Shown here: positions 23,054 through 34,575 of the stretch, in pieces
Position numbering within the stretch: position 1 is the stretch's first letter
Layout: the number at the start of each line of letters is the position of its first letter
Assembly: GCA_024180945.1 (NCBI GenBank)
Contig: JAKSGN010000005.1
Span: 3,844,001-3,908,000, forward strand
Length of the DNA: 64,000 nt
From: Macrophomina tecta
Lineage: Eukaryota > Ascomycota > Dothideomycetes > Botryosphaeriales > Botryosphaeriaceae
Reading direction: 5' to 3'
Notes under the pieces: model-generated
What the model was told of the DNA's origin: nothing
Database searches by the model: none
Seen by the model: only the letters and a program-made list of their open reading frames with translations
Made by a program: the position numbers and the translations under genes

Positions 23054-23583
23054 CAGCCGTGTCAACCATGGCCAAATCCGTGGTGCTTTAAGTGGCGTGC
23101 GATTGATAACATTCCGCGCACCGGGGATCCTACTTCGTGAGCGACGTCCACCGTATTTTAAGCTGCAGATCCCTTTCCTTGGGGGGTAGAAACATCCGCC
23201 CGGATATTGGTTCTAGAGAGAGTAGAAATGTTTACGTCCGGATAAATGATTTTACTCTCCAAACATATTTCTCTATTGTTGTAATGGGCAATTTGGCAGG
23301 AGGATTCGTAGTGCAGTGCGCATAATTATGTCTTCCGCGCGTCTGGTTGGATTGCTCATAATTTTGTCTCCCGTATACCATGAATAGGGAATCCATATAA
23401 TGGTCGGCTATCCATAGGGACCTGAAAGACTCACACCGACTTTAGCGCAGACACATTCATGCTAGGGCATTTTTAAAACTGTCATGGGTGATCATTTGGA
23501 AGCTACCGCACACTCAGTATCTTCGAGATCGAGAATTCACGGTACCCCATTCGGCCACTGCACATTGCGCGACGCCCATTCTC
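23054..23583. other. Intergenic
   Basis: No supported feature. The stretch looks relatively AT-rich, with scattered stops in all frames, and leads into the 3' end of the metalloprotease gene. Confidence 0.4.
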
Positions 23584-24628
23584 TCACAAGTCATATCTCG
23601 ACTTCAAGTTGCGCCACCAGTCCCTCAGCATCCAAGCATCAAACTCCGTGATGTGGTCCGCGCTATTAGCAAGCATAATAAAGTTGGTCACACCAGTGGG
23701 AACCCAGTCATAGAAATCTGTGCTCCTCGTTAGCATGCGTTGGAGGCCTCTATTGAAAGCCACGCGTAAACTCACCGTCAAGTGCATAGGTGTGGCCCAG
23801 TTCATGCAACACCGTCTCGATGTTATCCTTCTCCAGGCCAGCGACGAACTCCTGCTCACTCAGGCGCTGTCCCCAGTCCCCACCAGCACCCGCGCCAAAC
23901 TCCATGGAATCGGTAATCCACAAGCTCTGGTCTGCAAAAAGAAGAAAAAGAAAAGAAGAGATCTCAGCAACCCAGTCTGCAAGGCAAAGACAAGGCCAGG
24001 ACGTGAAGGACGGAAACTCACCATAATGTCTATCCACACCCGCCTTGCACCCACTATAATCGCCATCCTGATGAAAGAACCGCCCACACGCCTCATCACA
24101 CTGCGGAATACCATCCGCATCCTTCCCCGTATAAACCTGCAAGCCGCTCGTATCCCCCTCCAAAACGCCCTTGTCCCTGACCGCCCACCCGACGACCTTG
24201 ACCGGCACCTCGTCATACGGCCATCCATCAAACCCCTTCAACACATCCATCCACTTCTTGAACTGGCGCTGGATCGCCTTCTCAGCCAGGCTACGCGTCT
24301 CGGCTGACACCTTGGTGTCCGACTCCCACCGGACGCAGTAGTTGATGGAGCCATTGTTGGCGATGACCTGGTCGTAGCCGTAGTTGCGGAAGCCGAGCGC
24401 GTCGCTGTACGTCGAGATCTCGTGGTCCCAGACAGCCTTGAGCGGCGCGACGAGCTGCGCGGGCGGATCCCAGGTTGTCGCGGGTGCGGGGACCGGGTCG
24501 GCGGATTCGGATGCTGTCTGCCTTGTAGACAAGAGGTTGGAAGCGTGGACATTCTCGGTCGTTGCGAGGGGAGCCGCCTGCGCGCCGAGGGAGGCCGAGA
24601 GGAGGGAGAGGGCGAGGGAAGACTTCAT
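23584..24628 (-). CDS. Secreted zinc metalloprotease (HEXXH)
   Basis: Three exons (24628-24022, 23931-23776, 23717-23584) encode 298 residues. The first 18 residues are a signal peptide with a hydrophobic core ending near Ala-Gln-Ala. A probable propeptide follows. The catalytic motif HELGHTYALDD is at 245-255 and spans the second intron: the two His bind zinc and the Glu is the general base. A downstream Asp is a possible third ligand. The C-terminal exon is rich in aromatic residues (FYDWVPTGVTNFIM, DAWMLRDWWRNLKSRY). Four Cys lie in the middle part, including CDEACGRFF, suggesting disulfides. It belongs to the fungal zincin-like secreted proteins. The substrate is unknown. Introns start GTGAGT and end CAG. 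Confidence 0.82.
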
Positions 24629-25932
24629 AGCCGCTTGTGCTATGCCTGGAGAAAAGCAGAAAAAAAAAAAAAAAATTGAATGACTATTACTTGATAGCGA
24701 AAGAGAGATTGGTTCTTATGGAGAGAAGGCTATAGGAACCGCCGCCATGGTGTTACATTTATACGCAGCATTCTACGGGCCCACGAACCAGCATCACGAC
24801 ACACCGCTCTGAAACGTCCGCAAACCGCTCGACGGGAAATAAAAGTAGAGGATGATCAGTATAGCAGATCACGACACTGCCAAGTGCCTATACGAACCCC
24901 CCAAACAGTGTTTCGACGCTTGGCACTGTTAGTCCGCCCGGCTTGGCTGGAGGCTTTCTTTCTTGGCCCCGGAGCGGAAAGGCGTGGTTTCATATAGGAA
25001 GCCTTAAACGTGCTTTCAGGCCAATCGGCCAATCAGATTTCAGGCCAAGAATCGAACGTTACGTGTGAGTTGTGCGGTAGGTGATCTGACGGAGCGAATT
25101 GTTAGCAACATTGAACATCGGGACTAGTGGTAAAATCAGCACATGGTCGGGAACACTTGCCTCAAGCGGATATATTCGGGGTATTCGGAGATCTCTGGTG
25201 CGAATGAGGAGAGCCAGGCTATTACCTCGAGATGGAACCGTATCAGGTGTTTGCTGAAACGAAACGCTTACGATATTTCCATACCTCGGAATGACGTCTC
25301 GCCCGTTTATATTGCACGCCTTTGCAGCGGCCTCGGACAGCCGGTGTTTCGGTTATCAATCATAGATGGCTTCCGAGAGACGTACCTACTCTTTCGTCAT
25401 TCAAAAAAGAAAAGGTCAAGATCTCAGTCTCCACACTGATCCACCCAGGGCAATGTACAGAATGAGGACACTCACCAACACAGCTGGAAGCAGGATGAGA
25501 TGGGCTAGTGAACGGCGCGGAATATACGACATTTGCTTGCAATACATCGGAGATCTCCACAAGTGCTGAATGAAGAAGAATGACATATGAAGCGGCTCGT
25601 GGATGTGTTTACATCGATCAACGACGCAGCCTACAGCGCCAGTTCAGGAGAAAAAGGCAGACAAACATAGTCCAATATTAAGAAAACCCCGTACTTTAAA
25701 TAAGGGTTGATGATCCATACTCCCCGCGACACAGCACACTAGAGGGGTAATTTATTTCAAAACAACAATTCGCGATGCTCCCGGCCAGAACCCTGCCCTA
25801 CCTGCACCATCCCGTCAAAGGTGATTGCTGCCCGCCATACAATGCAAGAAGTGTGTCGAAACAAGATCGAGAGAAAGGTGTTTAAGAAGATGAAGCGAAG
25901 AAAAGGCAGTACCAGCCCACGGAGGCGTCTGA
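24629..25932. other. Intergenic, metalloprotease promoter and AP-2 3' side
   Basis: No gene supported. A 16-base A run lies at 24660-24675, just upstream of the metalloprotease start. The last 200 bases are probably the AP-2 alpha 3' untranslated region. Confidence 0.5.
24660..24675. repeat. Poly-A run (16)
   Basis: A 16-base A run (poly-T on the metalloprotease sense strand) about 32 bases upstream of its start codon. Poly(dA:dT) tracts in fungal promoters disfavour nucleosomes, so a promoter role is possible. Confidence 0.6.
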
Positions 25933-28871
25933 TCAATGAGGGGCCATGCCTTGTGAGAGGCGCTCCACCATGAGGTTCAGCAGGACGGGCGGGACTGATT
26001 CATCCGTTGCACGGATAGTCAGACGGTACATCTATTGCATATGAATTAGTGGCTTTATAAGTATCACGGAGTGACACAAGAAATTAGGCTTACGTGGGTT
26101 TCAAAGTTAGGCTCCAGCCGCATCAAGCATCCAAATCTACCATCGTGTGTGTGAAGGACAGTTGCACCAACTAAGTTTTTCTGATTGGGGTCAACGCCGT
26201 CAAGTACCCCCCACTTGAAGCCCTCGACGATCCGGCGCGTGAAGGTCATATTAGTGGTACGGCTCTTGCTGACCAGACCAAACACCTTCTGCGCCTCACG
26301 AGGGGCGCCACCAATCTGCTTCCAGCGCTTGAAGAAGTCATCGGCAGACAACTGTGCCCCCTCCATGTATTTGTGGAGTGTGACTGGCAGTTGCAGTGTG
26401 AGCCCCTGCAGTGAGCCGGAAAGGTAAGAAATGCGGATGGTAGGGGGATACGTGAAGACATTCTTGGCTTCAAACATAATCATCTGCTGGGTCTGGCCGT
26501 CCGGATGGATGGTGGTCTCAGGTAGTGATTTGATGTCGGTCTTCAGGAACTCTGCAGAACGGTTGTCTAGTGTTGTGGTGAAGGAGGTCATGACAGATTG
26601 GGATTTGTTGCTGAAATAGAGGATGATGCAGCCAAGCTCCCCACGGTATTCGGAGCGAAGACCGATCTGGATCTGGACGTCTTCATAGAGCACACCTTCG
26701 GGCCGGAGTAGGAGCCTGTTGTAGCCGACCTCCCAGTCCGGACTCAAGTGTGCAGCGCTGGCCAAGTTGGCTCCCTTTCCACTGTCCGGGTGCATATCGA
26801 GACCCAGCAGGTCCGTTGCGCCGTTGGATGAGCCGTTTGCGCCATTCGTCGTCGGTGCTGTAGGCGTGCCGTTGTTTGACAGAGCGTTGGTGAATGAGCG
26901 CTTGAGACCAGTGTTCTGAACGAGATTGAATTCCTTCGGATCGGTGTTTGCGTCTCTTCCCCCAACAACCCAGGTCCTCTTGTCGCTTGAGTTTGCGTGC
27001 TTTTGGTGGAGGCGAGAGAGAAGAGCAGACGCGCGTTCGGGGAACGGCGGCATTTCGTCACAAACGGTCCGTAATAATTCATCAGTTGGTAGTGTGGCCA
27101 GGGCCAGGTACTCGCATGCCCTCTGCTGAAGTTCGGAATCCAAGGTATGGCTGAAGTCCTGGAAGACCTGTAGGAGTTGTGGCTTGATCTCGGGGAACAG
27201 ATTGACGAACTTGATGAAACAGGAGAGAATGAGAGCACGCGTGCTGGATGAACATCCCAGCATCTTCCCGCGCAGAGCGTAGAATTGCTCGATTGGGGAG
27301 CATCCCTTGTTGTCGGCAATCAAGTGCCCAAACTCGCCCAGTAAGTAGCCCCCAATTTTGATCAAAGTTTCATGACAGTGCTCGGCCTTGACGTATTGAA
27401 GGATGTTCTGTGCCGCGTATACCTGAAGCTCCTCATTGTTGGTGACAATCTGGATGACACGCTGCCATACCTCATCACTGACGTGATCACCCGCCATAGC
27501 AATTAGCCGTAGAGAAATGTCGACATACCACTGAACGTCAGTGGCGTACTTTTCCGTCAAAATAGCAATCTTCAGAACCATCTCCTCTCGGATCGCAAAA
27601 TCGGCCGTCTGAAGGTATTTCAGAAGCTCGGACACGATCGGTGCTGCATTTGTGGAATCGCACATGCTGTACAGCAAATCCAGGCCCTGCCGGCGAACAC
27701 TGATATCCCTATCGCGCAACGACCCAATGATTATGCTCTGATGCTTCTTGATGGGATCCAATGTCTCTGCCCTTGCTGCCAAGTGCGTCATAGCCTCCAA
27801 ACCCAGATAACGGACGTTGGTCTCCCGAGACTGAATGAATTTCCCTAGTCTTGAGGAAATTTGCACCATCAGATCCTGCTCCGTGTCCAGATGGATAACG
27901 AGGTTGATGGCCTCAAAAAGAACGGCGTTCTGGGCATTGTTCTGCTGAACGTTCTTCGGCATCTCCATGGCAGAGTCCATGATGCGCTGCAGCGATTCAC
28001 GGATCAGATTGCGGACATGAGTATCCTCGGACGGCGGGTAGTACTGGAGCAATCGCAGCAGCTTGACCTGAATCCACGGGCAGGGAACCTTGTAGTACAA
28101 GTAGTCGGCGGCGCACTCGTTGTCGACCACGATCTTCTTCAGACGATTGGCAGCCTTGATGTAGCTTCCACGGTATTGCTGGGGGTTATCCTGGAGCAGC
28201 GCCATTACCAGGGACGTGACCGAGAGCGCCACGCCCATATCCGGATCATCCATGAGTGCTATTATCCGCTCGGCCCATTCTTGCTGCACGATCCCAGGGA
28301 ATTTCCGGTATAGACGCAGGAGCGTCAGGGCGGCCTTCTTTTTGACAAACGACTTTGAGGTTGGAGAAATAAGCAGCCGGTGCACGTCCGCGCTCAACGC
28401 CTCGCCCATCTCCTTGCCTCCGACATTAGCTATGGCATGCAGCGCAAGGCAGTTGAACAGCTCATTGTGATCCAGCAGATCCTTCCGTATGCTGTTGACC
28501 ACCAGGTGCAGCAGCTCGTGCTCCTCGTGCAAGAACAGGGTGACGGCGAGGTAGCCGATCTGCTTCTCCGAGTACTTGTTCGCGCTGATCAGATTGACAG
28601 CCTCCAGGTGGCCGAAGTCGACATTCCAGCCGAGGATGTAGATGTACAGCAGCTTGCAGACGTATTTTTTCTTTGAGTAGCCGTTGAGGCCACCGTCCTT
28701 GAATTTCTGGCGGATGTTGGCAAGCTCCTTGTTGATGCGCTTTTCCTCCAGCTCGCGTGCGCGGGCGTTGCGTAGGTCGGCGATGAACGACACCAGGCCG
28801 CGCATCGAGTTGGCCTGGCCGGAGCTCCCGCGGCTGAACAAGCCGCCGCCGCCGCCGGTGTTGGACGCCAT
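25933..28871 (-). CDS. APL3: AP-2 complex subunit alpha (alpha-adaptin)
   Basis: Two exons (28871-26094 and 26031-25933) encode 958 residues, the usual length for fungal alpha-adaptin. The N-terminal trunk (about 20-600) starts with MRGLVSFIADLRNARAREL and ELANIRQKFKDGG, followed by the conserved KKYVCKLLYIYILGWNVDFG and the HEAT-like helical repeats. A hinge rich in Asn, Gly and Thr (about 640-705) links to the ear domain (about 725-958), which has the beta-sandwich part and a platform subdomain with WKQIGG. The last 32 residues come from the small terminal exon and complete the fold (YRLTIRATDES). With beta, mu and sigma subunits it recruits clathrin and cargo at the plasma membrane for endocytosis. 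The 62-nt intron is GTAAGC...ATAG. Confidence 0.95.
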
Positions 28872-29633
28872 GGTTGTGGTGGTGGGGTTGAGCCGGCTCT
28901 GGTCGATTGGGACGAGTCGGCGAGAGCCAATTCGGGGCTCTGTGTGTCGCCTCGCAGGCGGCGGAGGTCGGGTGGGAAGTCAGCGGGATGGCAGCGGGTG
29001 CGATCCGGGGCGTCGTCCTCGCTCGCTTTCTCGAGACTCGCGGCAGCGTCTAGGGGGCGGCGGCGGAGGTATGCGGAGGTAAGGAGCGTGAGGGGCGGAT
29101 GTCTTGGCCGGGTGGTGGCAGTGGCAGTGGCAGTGGGGCGCAGGCGCGTGCGCTCACAGTGGACGCGCAGAGCGGATGGGACGCGCGAGGACGAGAGGGC
29201 GGGGAATTATTTTCGTCAGGCTGGCGCAAGGAGGCTCTGTCGCGAGCATTCGTGTCTTGGTAGGTACCCTGGGAGCTTGCCGCCCTGCCGCCGGCCCTGG
29301 CGACTCGGAAGCCAGGTTGACCCGACGGGGCGATCATCATCATGGGCGAGTTTGAGTGGAGCCTGCCCAGCGATCCTCAGGCACTGCACTCCCTCCCTCC
29401 CCCATCCACCGCGTCACCGCCTCCTGCAAACGGCACTGCACCAGTGTGGGCCATTGATTGAATGCTGCATTGGTATCGCTGTTCCCCTAAATCCTAAAGT
29501 CCCCCGACCCGCTCGCCGCCTGCGTCCTCCGCCCTAGCCGCTGCCCGAACGCCTTGCAACTCCGAAGTCAAGCTTAAACTCCCGGGTACCCGTCCGTGTG
29601 GATCACTGGGCAACATAAGAAATGGAAACTAGT
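28872..29633. other. Intergenic, AP-2 promoter side
   Basis: No gene supported. It contains the AP-2 alpha leader and a short GTGGCA hexamer run near 29115-29135. Confidence 0.5.
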
Positions 29634-30150
29634 CTACTTCTTGGTGGTGAAGTCAGTCTCGAGCTCGGAGTTGCCGAGTTCAGCACCAGCACAGGTGCAC
29701 GAGTCTTATGGACGCTGTCAGCACGGACAACATAATAACAATGGTTTGATGGACATACTGCTCGACCTCTTGCCACAGGCGCACTTGTCGCCAGAGATGG
29801 TGTTCTCCTCACCGGCACGGTTGCAGGTGCAGGCACCGGCAGCACGCTGGCCTATGGACACGGAAATCAGCATCGAGTACGATCATAGCGGGGCGCGCAA
29901 CAGGAAAACAATATGGCTAGGGCTGAAAAGCGGGGTGCCGGGGGCGCTGTGGGATCCGCGGGGACAGCCTTTAAGACATACCGCAAGAGCAGGTAGCACC
30001 GGCGAGCTTGTTCTCAGTTGCCGCCTTCTCGCAGGTGCAGTGAAGAGCCTTCTGCTTGCCGCACGAGCAGGTGGCCTCCTTGGCGCAGACGCAGCTCTGG
30101 CCGTCACGCTTGCAGCAGGTGGAGGGAACGGTGCCAACCGGAGCAGACAT
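29634..30150 (-). CDS. Cys-rich metallothionein-like protein
   Basis: A small gene in three exons (30150-29982, 29851-29759, 29704-29634) encoding 110 residues. Both introns start GTATGT and end ATAG and TAAG. The protein has 16 Cys: one CC pair (residues 12-13) and seven Cys-x-Cys pairs spaced about every 8-14 residues (for example SCVC, TCSC, HCTC, KCAC). Lys, Ala and Gly lie between them, and the last 25 residues are Cys-free and acidic. There is no signal peptide or membrane segment. Regular C-x-C pairs point to binding of Cu(I) or Zn(II) as in metallothioneins, so metal storage or detoxification in the cytosol is the likely role. Similar short Cys-rich proteins occur widely in Pezizomycotina, but the exact function is not established here. 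Confidence 0.85.
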
Positions 30151-31196
30151 GGTGGTTGTGACGTAGTTGGTGTCGCGAGGTCGAGGAGGGTTTTTGTTTT
30201 CGTGGGCTTGCGTCTTTGGAGATGGAAGACGTGGTTGTGTTGGATTGGGACTGGTTGATGAGAAATGTCAGGAGAGAAGCAGCAGAAGATGATTGCCTTT
30301 TTATGCTTCCTGAAGGGTGAGTATCTGATGCTGCCATCTGATATGGTAGGCACCGGGCCGGCCAATCACAGCTCCCTCGAAGTAAGCGGGGGGCGATGCG
30401 CCCCGTTCGATGGCAGCCGACATCACGACACTCCCGCTGCACGGGCACCTGCTGCAAGGCTTGTGGTGCATCCGGCCGGATCATTCGACATATCATTGGC
30501 TCGTCCATACCTCTTCTTCCCCCTTCTTGCGTAGCTCTCGTACGTTGATGACTCGTTTCGGGTCTTCGCCGAGATCCAGCCACCTAGCCTCCGCGTTTGT
30601 GTGGCAATTCTCCACTACCAGCTTGCTTCGCTGACAATGCGCGCCTGTCCATTGGCTCCTGGTCCTCGATGCCTGAGAGACCGACGAAAAATGCGTCGAA
30701 AGATCTCTGCAAATCTCGAATGCGGGTCATGCGGGTCCTCTGCACCGGCGAGAGGGACCTATCTCCGAGCGGGACTATTGCCATGACCGAGCACAACTGC
30801 TCAATGGCCGCGTAAGGCGTTTGCAATGGGAGAGGCGAGAGAGCAATGCGAATTCTTACCTCGACTCCATTCTCCCTTGTCATTTCGTATGCTTGAACAT
30901 TGACATTGACACTGGCATATCTGTTTTGGTACCACGCACAACGAAGTACGCATGATTTGCTATCGGCTACTAAGGCTAGACGAGCCTCATTAACAATTCA
31001 GTCGTCAATGGCATGAGCCTTTGATCTTCCATACCCCCAGATAAAATGCTGATTGGTATCGTGGTGTTTCCTTACCCCCGATCAGAACGCCATCAAATGC
31101 TTCTTGGTGCTACACATCGCCTCAAAGAATGATCGACTCGCCAAAAAGGGATTCCTCATTCGAGGAATGAAATCTGAGCCTTGCCTCAGCGGAAGA
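30151..31196. other. Intergenic upstream of the Cys-rich gene
   Basis: No gene supported. The first 250 bases are the Cys-rich gene leader and promoter, and the right end is the BRF1 3' side. Confidence 0.45.
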
Positions 31197-33394
31197 CTAA
31201 TCGAACCATCCGCTGTCCTCAAACTCTCCCTCCTGGTTCAAGCCAGCGAGACCGACTCCGCCCACGACCTCGTCCTCCTCAATCTCGCTTTCCTCGTCGT
31301 CATCCTCCTCGTCTTCATCCTCAATAACTGTAGCTTCCTGTTGTTGACGGCCGACCTGTTTTTGTTGGGTCGCTGGAGGCGTTACAAGTTCTTTGCCAAT
31401 TTGAGCGCCAGTTGAGCCGTCCAATGGTTCTTCTTCGTACTCGACCGACATTTCGCTAGGTGTAGGGCTTCCGGAATTGCTGGGCCTGCTGCTGGAAGTT
31501 TGACTGGCTTCCGGCTCGTTCTTTCCCATTAGAGCGTTAAGCTTCTCGTAATTTATGTGCCTCGTAAAACCTTTACCACGCCGCTGTACCATCCTCTGCA
31601 TGCCTTCTGCTGCACTGTGAATGGGAGAATCGCGCGTGTACTCGCTCAGGTCGCCAAGCTGTGGTTGCTTCTTACGCGGTTTCTTCTTCTTCGGGCCGCC
31701 ATTGGCCTCTTCCAGCGCCTTCTTGAGCATCTTGGCTTGTTGTTCACGCAGCCAGTCGTGATTGTGGGTAACCCAAATCCGTTCCTTGATAGCGATCTCT
31801 TCTGGACTAAGTAGGCAGTTGGCGACTTCCGGGTCGTCGTCAAACTCGTGGTCTTCGACCGTCTCTGTCTCAGGCGCTTTTTGTTCTCCTCTCATTTGAT
31901 TGGCGAGCGCTTTGGAACGAGCTTCGACGAGGGCAAAGTTAACATCCTCGACGTTGTTGACTTCCGGGTCATGTAGGATATTCTCTATCTCCTCTTCAAT
32001 CTCCTGCTCGACTGCCAGGTCCTCGTCTGCTACTCGCGGCGGAGGCGCTTTCTTCTTCTTAGGCCTCCCTGGCTTTCGTTTTTCAGGCGTCTCTTTCGCA
32101 GCCTCCAGCTCCTCGACAGCCATATTAGTAGCAGCGAGCAGGTTCGGATCGATTGGCATCGAGGCTGGAAGGGCGGGAATAAGGAACCCCTCGGCATCCC
32201 GACGAGGCTCCTGAGAAGAGCCGGGTGCAACAGACGTCTGGCGCGATCCAGGCAGTGAGAGATTGTTCTCCGTTTCAGCTTCTTTGCTCACCAGTTTACG
32301 CCGCTTCGCCGCTCGCTCGCGTGCCTGATAGACCGACGGAGGCTCTCTTTCAGCAGGGAGCTCGTCGAAGTGCTCTCGGAACTCATTGACGGTGAGCTGT
32401 CCGCTTTGGGTTCTCCTGAATTCAACCAGACGCTTGGCAATGGTCATATCGGCAACCTTTACGACATAGACGACCTCGCGGACGGTTCGTCGAAAGTTGT
32501 TCATACGAGCCGCGAGGATGATACATGCACCGCAAACTCCAGCGGGCTGTCTGCCATCCACCATCCAATCCCGCTTCATCCTCTTGAGAATCTTGACAGC
32601 ATCCTCTGCCACTCTCCTTCCACCAGCCTCTCCAAACTCCAGCTTATCGACGTACTTCTTGATAAGAGGCTCAGGCTCTAAGGCGGTGTAGACGTCCCTC
32701 TTCGAAGGGTCAGAGATGAACAATTTGCCGAGGAGCTCCTTGTAGGTCTCTCCAAGCTTGAAGACGTTGAGCTAGTATGGGTCAGCGCACTGACAGCATG
32801 CCAGATGAATGAAGCGGGACTGACCTTAATTTTCTCAGCGAAATCTATGAGAAGATACTTGTTGCCCTGCCTCGTTCGGCATATGTAGTATAAGCAACAG
32901 GCGGCGATGACAATGGGACGGCGGCCGTGGGTGAAGCGCTCCCTGGCAGCCAATCGATAAATGTTCATGGCTCGGGATTCCAAGTTGTCGCCGGTCATAC
33001 GCAAAGCACTCATGAGCCCTCTGACGGCATCTTGGCCGTTCGATTCGGCTGTGCTCCTGCCATCACCTCCACCTAAACCCAGGCGGCGGGCGGACGAACC
33101 CATGGTATTCGCATGCCGTTGTTCATCGCCGACATAGCCACCCTGCACAGTGGCCGCGCCAGACGAAGTCTCGCCAAAGGTGACTTCCGAGACGATGTGG
33201 GATTCATTTATGACGTTACCGCAGCTTGTACAGACCACGACGCCGTCCATGTCTTCCGGAGTAGGGTTGGCGCAACAAGTCTGACGCTTCTGTTTAGGAC
33301 GCGGTGGTAGGGCGCCAACTGGGCGCGTCTTGCCCGCATCTTTGAGGGAGGATAGGCGTTCGCGCGGAGGCCGCGGACGAGGCACGGCGCTCAT
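31197..33394 (-). CDS. BRF1: Transcription factor TFIIIB subunit Brf1
   Basis: Two exons (33394-32825 and 32771-31197) encode 714 residues. I start at MSAVPRPRP (33394); an in-frame ATG 111 bases upstream adds a non-conserved extension. A short zinc ribbon sits near residues 39-62 (CCANPTPED...VCTSCGNVI). Two cyclin-like repeats follow, about 95-190 (ESRAMNIYRLAARERFTHG) and 195-290 (VDKLEFGEAG, VCGACIILAARMNNFRRTV). The intron falls between AEKIK and LNVFKLGETYKELLGKLF. The C-terminal half is charged and includes a KKKKAPPPR patch, a Brf1-specific region rich in DDPEVANCLLSPEEIAIKE, and an acidic tail. With TBP and Bdp1 it places RNA polymerase III on tRNA and 5S genes. Confidence 0.93.
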
Positions 33395-34575
33395 GTTGGA
33401 TGGAGGGCGGAGGGTCGCAGGACGCGTGATTGGCGTGGATGTAGTAAGGCCGGTTGTGGAGCGTAGAGGGAGAAAGTTTTCGTGAAGCGCGTAGTGGGTG
33501 GGCAAAAGCTGCAGTCAAGACCATGGAGCGCCATCTTGCTGGACAGAGCCTACAGCTGGCGGACGACGGGGCGGAGGAGCGAGATCATGCTGGGCAACTT
33601 TATGTCGGCGATAAGGTCGATAGGCTGGAGGGCAGGGGTTCTGGGCTGGGTGCAATGCCGAAAGCGCGAGGCAGAGGTGAAGTCGTCGTTGGAGCACTGA
33701 AGGCGGGGTTGGCTTTGTGGTGAAGCGCTGCGTTGGCGAAAACAGCAGCCGCCATCGGTTCGATTCGCGTGGTGGGCGGCATTCACTCACCCACCTCCTT
33801 CACTTGACCTTGCGCCAGCCATCCTCGCCCTGACTTCCGCAAAGCCTGAAAGGCAACTGGCATCATCCCACGACTGACCTGGCCATGGCCCCATTTCAGT
33901 AATTTTTCCCACCACAGCTTGCCCCGTGCCGCAATTCTTGTGCAGACGTCCCGCTCGCCTGGCAATCTCGCCCGCCAACCTCGCTCACTCTGGTACCAGC
34001 CTGCGTCTCATGCAAAGCGAAACCGAGAGGTTACTTTGAGTGCCCCGCACGGCGACACAAGAGCGAACTAGCGTCTAAGTAGCATTCGGTCCCTCACTGA
34101 CAGATTGGATCAGCACGGACTACGTCTCACAGCCTCCCACGCTCCCCAGCGCGCCCGCACATCTGGCAAGCGATCAACCCCTTGGCCATTCACCGGCGTT
34201 AATTCCACGCTCCTCGTGCGTGTGGAGACTCGGCCCAGGGCCTTCCCGAAGGCTAATGTAACAGCCACGTAAAACCTACCAATCAGCATGCAGCTAGTGC
34301 GAAGATGCAGTGTTAGGCTCATCAACTGTCTGAGCTCCGGATGAGCTCCTGCCCTAATGTAGCATGACCTGCCACGATCTGCAGGATGGCGCGCCCGCTC
34401 GTCGTGGTTCCAGTGTAAAACCATATCCCGCAGTTTCTTGACTATCTTCATACATATTTGCCAACTGCCCTTGCCCTTCCAACTTTTATCTTCCGCCGTC
34501 ATCAACTACCTTGCTCACCGCGCCCCCTCTCTTTCCCTTGTCTCCTTCCTCCTGCTCGGTCGTTTTTGAGCAACC
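33395..34575. other. Divergent intergenic region BRF1/P450
   Basis: This 1.2 kb gap holds both promoters. The P450 side is pyrimidine-rich just before the ATG. A GGTTCGATTCG string at 33757-33767 resembles a pol III box B but has no tRNA fold around it. Confidence 0.45.

Noticed and set aside
25118..25160. CTAGTGGTAAAATC string like the D-arm of tRNA-Gly
   Set aside because: No anticodon stem or T-arm follows at the right distance. At best it is a chance match or a tiny relic.
33757..33767. Box B-like GGTTCGATTCG
   Set aside because: The surrounding sequence does not fold into a tRNA on either strand.
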